DNA from: Candidula unifasciata
Taxonomy: Eukaryota; Mollusca; Gastropoda; Stylommatophora; Geomitridae
DNA: 64,000 nucleotides
NCBI GenBank assembly: GCA_905116865.2
Contig: CAJHNH020002668.1
Span: forward strand, 125,001 to 189,000
Reading direction: 5' to 3'
The notes under the pieces were generated by a model, which saw only the letters and a list, made by a program, of their open reading frames with translations, was not told the DNA's origin and did no database searches. The position numbers and the translations under genes were made by a program. Below are positions 56,267-64,000 of this stretch, piece by piece (position 1 is the stretch's first letter; each line of letters starts with the position of its first letter).

Positions 56267-57830
56267 CCAACACTAATTGCCTCCAGCGAGTCATTCACAA
56301 TAGAGGAGATTAAAACAGCTATTAAAAAATTAAGAATAAACAAAGCTACCGGAGAGGACAACATCTCAGGGGAAATGCTCAAAGCAGCGGATGAAAACAC
56401 CCTGCAACATTTGCTCCAGCTGATGGATGAAGTCTGGCAAAACGAATACCCACCACAACAATGGAAAGATGGTGTAATCTTCAAATTACCTAAAAAAGGT
56501 GATTTATCCGATTGTAACAACTGGAGAGGCATCACCCTGCTTTCGATACCAGGGAAACTATTTTTGTAGTATGCTACTAGAAAGATTGAAAAAATCCATA
56601 GATGAAAGATTAAGGGAAGAACAAGCCGGTTTTAGATCCAAGCGGTCATGCATAGACCACATCTTTACTCTTAGAATAATTGTTGAAGATTCTACAGAAT
56701 TCCAGTCGAAATTATTGATCAACTTTGTCGACTTTCAAAAAGCCTTCGACAGTATCCATCGTCCAACACTCTGGAAATTGCTTAACATCTATGGTTTCCC
56801 CATCAAATATATCAACATCATAAAATCTTTTTATAATGAAACACGATGCTGTGTAAGAACTGATTCCGGCAATTCTGACTGGTTCCCGGTGGAAACAGGA
56901 GTGAAGCAAGGCTGTGTCCTATCGCCGATGCTTTTTGGTATAGCAATCGACTGGGTCATGCGCAAGTGCATAAATAACGCAAATTTAGGCATTACATGGG
57001 TTGACAAAATTCTGGAAGACCTAGACTTCGCCGACGACATAGCACTCCTGAGTTCAGAACACACAGACGCCCAAGAAAAAATCAATCGACTCCAGAATTT
57101 CTCAGAACAAATTGGACTCCAAATTAACACCGCAAAAAACAAAAATTCTAGACCTTACCAACAGTTCAGTTGATATCACGCTGAACAACAACAGCCTTGA
57201 AAAAGTCAACAGTTTCACTTATCTAGGGAGCAAGATGTCATCTACAGGAGATACCGCACCAGAAATATCATTTAGAATAGCACTGGCATCTAGTGCCTTC
57301 AATAAACTGTCTAACATCTGGAAATCAAAGACACTTAGCAAACACACAAAACTCAAGATCTTCAATTCTTGTGTGATTCCAGTACTAACCTATGGATGCG
57401 AGAGTTGGAAATCAACGAAAACTCTAGACACAAAATTAGACAGTTTTGAAAATAAATGCCTTAGAAGAATACTAAATTTCAAATGGTCAGATTTCCGAAC
57501 CAATACACAAATAAGGCAAGAATCCAGGCAAGAGTATGTGTCTAATTTTATACGAAAACGCCGCTGGAACTATGTCGGCCACGTCCTTAGAATGGATAAA
57601 TCAAGACTTCCTTACCAAGCCCTCATTTGGACACCACAGGGGAAAAGATCTCGTGGAAGACCAAGGGAAACCCTACGTAGAACTATCATCAGGGAAGGCT
57701 CGCTCATGGGCCACTCAAACATCCAAGACCTACAACGGATTGCAACGGATCGCCGTGCATGGAGAGTCACGACCTCTGCCCTATGTGCCGCACTCGACAC
57801 AAGAGGAAAAACTAACTAACTAACTAACTA
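56267..57830 (+). mobile_element. LINE-c: 1.56-kb LINE, (AACT)n tail, 11-bp TSD
   Basis: ACTGTTCTAGA is exact at 56256-56266 and 57831-57841. The tail is AACT repeated about five times (57810-57830). It contains most of a reverse transcriptase plus the C-terminal region; the 5' end and endonuclease are missing. It is possibly the youngest large LINE in the window, together with LINE-a. Confidence 0.95.
56285..57822 (+). pseudogene. LINE-c reverse transcriptase, two frameshifts
   Basis: Three consecutive frames form one RT. Frame 1 (to about 56560): FTIEEIKTAIKKLRINKATG, then ITLLSIPGK. Frame 2 (to about 57137): EEQAGFRSKRSCIDHIFTLR, LINFVDFQKAFDSIHRPTLW, GVKQGCVLSPMLF, the catalytic DLDFADDIALLS (57021-57056). 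Frame 3: FTYLGSKMSSTGD, PVLTYGCESW, and the C-terminal RRWNYVGHVLRMDKSR. Breaks fall at a T-rich site near 56563 and an A-rich site near 57137. Active-site Asp residues are present. Confidence 0.92.
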
Positions 57831-57920
57831 ACTGTTCTAGAAACTTGTGAATACCATAACTGATTATGTAGATTAGGCATAGAAAGTCAAGATTTGTGTG
57901 TGTATAGACACGTTATTAGG

Positions 57921-57958
57921 GCGGGGGGGGGGGGGGGGGGGAGGCGGGGGGGGGGGGG
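57921..57958. repeat. Interrupted G-tract
   Basis: Two long G runs (about 18 and 10) separated by AGGC, between LINE-c and the 39-bp array. Confidence 0.9.
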
Positions 57959-57993
57959 GATGTGGATCGTCAAGTAAGAGAACCCGTTTCAGG

Positions 57994-59876
57994 CAGTGCT
58001 GGATTGTGTACGTGATACTGGTCTCATAAACACATTGCTGGATTGTGTACGTAATACAGGTCCCATAAACACATTGCTGGATTGTGTAGGTGATACTGGT
58101 CCCATAAACACATTGCTGGATTGTGTACGTGATACTGGTCCCATAAACACATTGCTGGATTGTGTAGGTGATACTGGTCCCATAAACACATTGCTGGATT
58201 GTGTAGGTGATACTGGTCCCATAAACACATTGCTGGATTGTGTACGTGATACTGGTCCCATAAACACATTGCTGGATTGTGTAGGTGATACTGGTCCCAT
58301 AAACACATTGCTGGATTGTGTACGTGATACTTGTCTTATAAACACAGTGCTGGATTGTGTAGATGATACTGGTCCCATAAACACAGTGCTGGATTGTGTA
58401 CGTGATACTTGTCTTATAAACACATTGCTGGATTGTGTACGTGATACTTGTCTTATAAACACAGTGCTGGATTGTGTAGGTGATACTAGTCCCATAAACA
58501 CATTGATGGATTGTGTACGTGATACTGGTCCCATAAACACAGTGCTGGATTGTGTACGTGATACTAGTCCCATAAACACATTGCTGGATTGTGTAGGTGA
58601 TACAGGTCCCATAAACACATTGCTGGATTGTGTAGGTGATACTGGTCCCATAAACACAGTGCTGGATTGTGTACGTGATACTGGTCCCATAAACACATTG
58701 CTGGATTGTGTACGTGATACTAGTCCCATAAACACATTGCTGGATTGTGTACGTGATACTTGTCTTATAAACACAGTGCTGGATTGTGTAGATGATACTG
58801 GTCCCATAAACACAGTGCTGGATTGTGTACGTGATACTTGTCTTATAAACACATTGCTGGATTGTGTACGTGATACTTGTCTTATAAACACAGTGCTGGA
58901 TTGTGTAGGTGATACTAGTCCCATAAACACATTGATGGATTGTGTACGTGATACTGGTCCCATAAACACAGTGCTGGATTGTGTACGTGATACTAGTCCC
59001 ATAAACACATTGCTGGATTGTGTACGTGATACAGGTCCCATAAACACATTGCTGGATTGTGTACGTGATACTGGTCCCATAAACACAGTGCTGGATTGTG
59101 TACGTGATACTGGTCCCATAAACACATTGCTGGATTGTGTACGTGATACTAGTCCCATAAACACAGTGCTGGATTGTGTACGTGATACTAGTCTTATAAA
59201 CACATTGCTGGATTGTGTACGTGATACAGGTCCCATAAACACATTGCTGGATTGTGTACGTGATGCTGGTCCCATAAACACAGTGCTGGATTGTGTACGT
59301 GATACAGATCCTATAAACACAGTGCTGGATTGTGTACGTGATACTAGTCCCATAAACACAGTGCTGGATTGTGTACGTGATACTGGTCCCATAAACACAG
59401 TGCTGGATTGTGTACGTGATACAGATCCTATAAACACAGTGCTGGATTGTGTAGGTGATACTGGTCCCATAAACACAGTGCTGGATTGTGTACGTGATAC
59501 AGATCCTATAAACACAGTGCTGGATTGTGTAGGTGATACTGGTCCCATAAACACATTGCTGGATTGTGTAGGTGATACTAGTCCCATAAACACAGTGCTG
59601 GATTGTGTACGTGATACAGATCCTATAAACACAGTGCTGGATTGTGTAGGTGATACTGGTCCCATAAACACAGTGCTGGATTGTGTACGTGATACAGATC
59701 CTATAAACACAGTGCTGGATTGTGTAGGTGATACTAGTCCCATAAACACAGTGCTGGATTGTGTACGTGATACAGATCCTATAAACACAGTGCTGGATTG
59801 TGTACGTGATACAGATCCTATAAACACAGTGCTGGATTGTGTACGTGATACAGATCCTATAAACACAGTGCTGGAT
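57994..59876. repeat. 39-bp minisatellite (~48 units), open on both strands
   Basis: Unit CTGGATTGTGTACGTGATAC plus TGGTCCCATAAACACATTG. Variants: ACGT/AGGT, TTG/GTG end, TGGTCCC/TAGTCCC/TTGTCTT/AGATCCT. Because 39 is divisible by 3, a 631-codon frame stays open on each strand (13-residue repeats). Variant units are arranged in longer groups: a block of about 460 bp recurs (58321-58560 resembles 58741-59000). There is no coding evidence. Confidence 0.97.
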
Positions 59877-60180
59877 TTAGGCATAATTTAAATTAGCTAC
59901 AGTTTAGGAGGACCTCACAGTCCGCAGGGGCCTCAACATTATTTTGCACTGATGTAACTTCTTTTAGCATATTTGAAATGATTTTTTTTTTTACATTGTG
60001 AATCGTAGAGGAGTATGTAATATAATTTATGTGAATTTGAAAACACATATTTTAAAAATAAAAATTAATCGACAGTATCTTTCCATCATCCGTCTATTTA
60101 AAAGGCGCATATGTTTTTATGTTTTATTATATTAGCTGGTGTAGTTGAAAACTGGCTCTCAACCAAAATTAACAATAAAT
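59877..60180. repeat. Dispersed repeat, second copy
   Basis: Partner of 30170-30540, in the same order of blocks. It lies directly after the 39-bp array. Confidence 0.5.
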
Positions 60181-60184
60181 TATA

Positions 60185-60545
60185 AAGAAATTAAGAAGGT
60201 GTCACAAACTTTGAATATCTAGGCTCTAAAATAAACAACAATGGAGACTGTTCGACAGAAATTAAAAGGAGGATGGCCATAGCAATGCAAAGGTTGAACA
60301 GCCTGTAAAGTCTATGGTTAAGCACCAGCAAGGAGATTAAAATTATAATTTTGAGAGCATGCATCTTCCCTGTGGCTACATACGGATGTGAGTCGTAGGC
60401 CATCTCCCAGTCCTTAAGAAATAGAATAGGGGCTTTTGAGCTGAAATGCTATAGAAAGATTCTCAGAGTATCTTGGACAAAGAAGATGAGAAATATTGAC
60501 ATCTTAAAAGATCTGAACATCAAGGAAGATTGGCTAATATGAAAA
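60185..60545 (+). pseudogene. LINE RT thumb fragment
   Basis: The + strand reads FEYLGSKINNNGDCSTEIKR, then ILRACIFPVATYGCES, and ELKCYRKILRVSWTKKMRNI, with stops. It resembles LINE-c in order but not closely. The strand shows no tail. Confidence 0.75.
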
Positions 60546-60717
60546 TGAATCTGGCCTCGAAAAGGAAGCGAACACAGGACTGTTGGGACGGTAGGCGAGC
60601 GTTCCAGTCACTGTGCTGCCAGGGCCACGAGACGTTCGTTGGTTGCTAGGCTGACAGCAAATCAGCGAGGCGACAAGGTCAGGGTCACGTCACTGTTGAT
60701 ATTTCCTGATTTACAAA

Positions 60718-63700
60718 ATGCTTGATAATAACCGGGCGAAAGAGGTTAGATAATAACCGGGCTTAAGAGGTTAGATAATAACCGGGCTTAAGAGGTTAGA
60801 TAATAACCGGGCTTAAGAGGTTAGATAATAACGGGGCTTAAGAGGCTAGATAATAACCGGGTTTAAGAGGTTAGATAATAACGGGGCTTAATAGGTTAGA
60901 TAATAACGGGGCTTAATAGGTTAGATAATAACCGGGCTTAGGAGGTTAGATAATAACCGGGCTTAGGAGGTTAGATAATAACCGAGCTTAGGAGGTTAGA
61001 TAATAACGGGGCTTAGGAGGCTAGATAATAGCCGGGTTTAAGAGGTTAGATAATAACGGGGCTTAAGAGGTTAGATAATAACCGGGTTTAAGAGGTTAGA
61101 TAATAACGGGGCTTAGGAGGTTAGATAATAGCCGGGCTTAAGAGGTTAGATAATAACGGGGCTTAATAGGTTAGATAATAACGGGGCTTAATAGGTTAGA
61201 TAATAACGGGGCTTAAGAGGCTAGATAATAACGGGGCTTAAGAGGTTAGATAATAACGGGGCTTAATAGGTTAGATAATAACGGGGCTTAAGAGGTTAGA
61301 TAATAACGGGGCTTAAGAGGCTAGATAATAACGGGGCTTAAGAGGCTAGATAATAACGGGGCTTAATAGGTTAGATAATAACCGGGTTTAAGAGGTTAGA
61401 TAATAACGGGGCTTAAGAGGCTAGATAATAACCGGGTTTAAGAGGTTAGATAATAACGGGGCTTAGGAGGTTAGATAATAACGGGGCTTAAGAGGTTAGA
61501 TAATAACGGGGCTTAATAGGTTAGATAATAGCCGGGCTTAAGAGGTTAGATAATAACGGGGCTTAATAGGTTAGATAATAACGGGGCTTAATAGGTTAGA
61601 TAATAACGGGGCTTAAGAGGCTAGATAATAACGGGGCTTAAGAGGCTAGATAATAACGGGGCTTAATAGGTTAGATAATAACCGGGTTTAAGAGGTTAGA
61701 TAATAACGGGGCTTAAGAGGCTAGATAATAACCGGGTTTAAGAGGTTAGATAATAACCGGGCTTAGGAGGTTAGATAATAGCCGGGCTTAAGAGGTTAGA
61801 TAATAACCGGGCCTAAGAGGTTAGATAATAGCCGGGCTTAAGAGGTTAGATAATAACCAGGCTTAAGAGGTTAGATAATAGCCGGGCTTAAGAGGTTAGA
61901 TAATAACGGGGCTTAAGAGGTTAGATAATAGCGGGGCTTAAGAGGTTAGATAATAACGGGGCTTAAGAGGTTAGATAATAACGGGGCTTAAGAGGTTAGA
62001 TAATAACGGGTTTAAGAGGTTAGATAATAACCAGGCTTAAGAGGTTAGATAATAGCCGGGTTTAAGAGGTTAGATAATAGACGGGCTTAAGAGGTTAGAT
62101 AATAACCGGGCTTAGGAGGTTAGATAATAACCGGGCTTAGGAGGTTAGATAATAGCCGGGCTTAGGAGGTTAGATAATAACCGGGCTTAGGAGGTTAGAT
62201 AATAGCCGGGCTTAAGAGGTTAGATAATAACGGGGCTTAAGAGGTTAGATAATAGCGGGGCTTAAGAGGTTAGATAATAACGGGGCTTAAGAGGTTAGAT
62301 AATAACGGGTTTAAGAGGTTAGATAATAACCAGGCTTAAGAGGTTAGATAATAGCCGGGCTTAAGAGGTTAGATAATAACCGGGCTTAGGAGGTTAGATA
62401 ATAACCGGGCTTAGGAGGTTAGATAATAGCCGGGCTTAGGAGGTTAGATAATAACCGGGCTTAGGAGGTTAGATAATAGCCGGGCTTAGGAGGTTAGATA
62501 ATAACCAGGCTTAGGAGGTTAGATAATAGCCGGGCTTAAGAGGTTAGATAATAACCAGGCTTAGGAGGTTAGATAATAACCAGGCTTAAGAGGTTAGATA
62601 ATAGCCGGGCTTAAGAGGTTAGATAATAACCGGGCTTAGGAGGTTAGATAATAACCGGGCTTAGGAGGTTAGATAATAGCCGGGCTTAGGAGGTTAGATA
62701 ATAGCCGGGCTTAGGAGGTTAGATAATAACCGGGTTTAAGAGGTTAGATAATAACCGGGTTTAAGAGGTTAGATAATAACGGGGCTTAAGAGGTAAGATA
62801 ATAACGGGGCTTAAGAGGTTAGATAATAGCCGGGCTTAGGAGGTTAGATAATAACCGGGCTTAAGAGGTAAGATAATAACGGGGCTTAAGAGGCTAGATA
62901 ATAACCGGGCTTAAGAGGTTAGATAATAACGGGGCTTAAGAGGTTAGATAATAACCGGGCTTAAGAGGTTAGATAATAACCGGGCTTAAGAGGTAAGATA
63001 ATAACCGATCTTAAGAGGTTAGATAATAACCGGGCTTAAGAGGTTAGATAATAACCGATCTTAAAAGGTTAGATAATAACCGGGCTTAAGAGGTTAGATA
63101 ATAACCGGGCTTAAGAGGTTAGATAAAAACCGGGCTTAGGAGGTTAGATAATAACGGGGCTTAAGAGGTTAGATAATAACGGGGCTTATGAGGTTAGATA
63201 ATAACCGGGCTTAAGAGGTTAGATAATAGCCGGGCTTAAGAGGTTAGATAATAACGGGGCTTAAGAGGTTAGATAATAACGGGGCTTAAGAGGTTAGATA
63301 ATAACGGGGCTTAAGAGGTTAGATAATAACGGGGCTTAGGAGGTTAGATAATAACGGGGCTTAAGAGGTTAGATAATAGCCGGGCTTAAGAGGTTAGATA
63401 ATAACCGGGCTTAAGAGGTTAGATAATAGCCGGGCTTAAGAGGTTAGATAATAGCCGGGCTTAAGAGGTTAGATAATAACGGGGCTTAAGAGGTTAGATA
63501 ATAACGGGGCTTAATAGGTTAGATAATAACGGGGCTTAAGAGGTTAGATAATAACGGGGCTTAATAGGTTAGATAATAACGGGGCTTAAGAGGTTAGATA
63601 ATAGCCGGGCTTAAGAGGTTAGATAATAACCGGGCTTAAGAGGTTAGATAATAACCGGGCTTAGGGGGTTAGATAATAACCGGGCTTAAGAGGTTAGATA

Positions 63701-64000
63701 ATAACGGGCTTAAGAGGTTAGATAATAGCCGTGCTTAAGAGGTAAGATAATAGCCGGTTTCAAGAGGCTGGATAATGACTGGGCTTCGTGAGGCTGGGTA
63801 ATAACTGGCCTTAAGAGGTTGGATAATAAACGGGATTAAAGAGGGTTGATAATAACCGGGCTTAGAGGTTGGATAATAACCAGGGTTAAGAGGTTGGATA
63901 AAAACCAGGGTTAAGAGGTTGGATAAAAACCAGGGTTAAGAGGCTGGGTAATAACCGGGCTTAAGTGACTGAATAATAATGGGGCTTCAAGAAGCTGGAT
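60718..64000. repeat. 25-bp satellite array, running off the window
   Basis: About 130 units of AGATAATAACCGGGCTTAAG plus AGGTT. Recurrent variants are CCGGG/CGGGG, AAC/AGC, TAAGAGG/TAGGAGG/TAATAGG and GGTT/GGCT, combined in repeating groups. Units decay from about 63740 to the end, suggesting the array edge is near the window end. No unique spacers occur. Confidence 0.97.

Noticed and set aside
60718..64000. CRISPR array (regular short repeats)
   Set aside because: The units are contiguous with no unique spacers, in eukaryotic DNA without cas genes; the same applies to 37134-38975, 57994-59876 and 5783-6842.

Overview
The window looks like animal nuclear DNA, most plausibly a mollusc and perhaps a heterobranch gastropod. 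The evidence is canonical eukaryotic tRNA genes, GT-AG exons separated by kilobase introns, very abundant microsatellites and minisatellites, and dense 5'-truncated LINEs and tRNA-derived SINEs. The taxonomic call is inference from general character, not from a marker gene. Most long open frames are artefacts of in-frame tandem repeats.

Host genes are sparse. A spectrin-repeat protein gene runs on the + strand from about 34.9 to 53.0 kb. Five exons are visible at 34902-35285, 36952-37125, 47191-47389, 50675-50815 and 52907-52983, and more probably lie beyond the window. One coding exon of an unrecognised single-pass membrane protein lies on the - strand at 14804-15079. Two tRNA-Asp(GTC) genes sit in a duplicated ~1 kb block (10086-10157 and 11869-11940). 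A tRNA-Trp(CCA) gene lies on the - strand (16616-16687).

Everything else is mobile or tandem DNA. I use working labels. SINE-A has a shared body with two alternative tRNA-like heads. SINE-B has a terminal hairpin and an (ACTG)n end. SINE-C has a (GAA)n tail. SINE-D and SINE-E are tRNA-headed. LINE fragments a to g end in different microsatellite tails: (GAA)n for a and e, (GAT)n for b, (AACT)n for c and (AAC)n for d. Many insertions keep readable target-site duplications (TSDs), so nesting order can be read directly.

Layout: 0-8 kb holds microsatellites, SINEs and a 12-bp minisatellite. 8-12 kb is the duplicated tRNA-Asp block with a LINE-a insertion in one copy only. 12-25 kb holds foldback elements, LINE scraps, the membrane-protein exon and tRNA-Trp. 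25-30 kb holds LINE-b copies hit by SINEs, one of them inverted in the manner of twin priming. 30-33 kb holds palindromic and SINE repeats. 34-53 kb is the spectrin-repeat gene; its introns hold a 1.8 kb 17-bp minisatellite, a second twin-primed LINE-b and, at 41.2-43.9 kb, a four-level nest of retroelements. 53-57.8 kb holds SINEs and LINE-c. 58-59.9 kb is a 39-bp minisatellite and 60.7-64 kb a 25-bp satellite that runs off the end.

No operon-like or defence-like system is present. The most informative content is the retroelement biology: SINE-C shares the last ~18 bases of LINE-e and probably borrows its machinery, and the (GAA)n tails and C4 motifs of these elements appear to seed long TTC and poly-C tracts.
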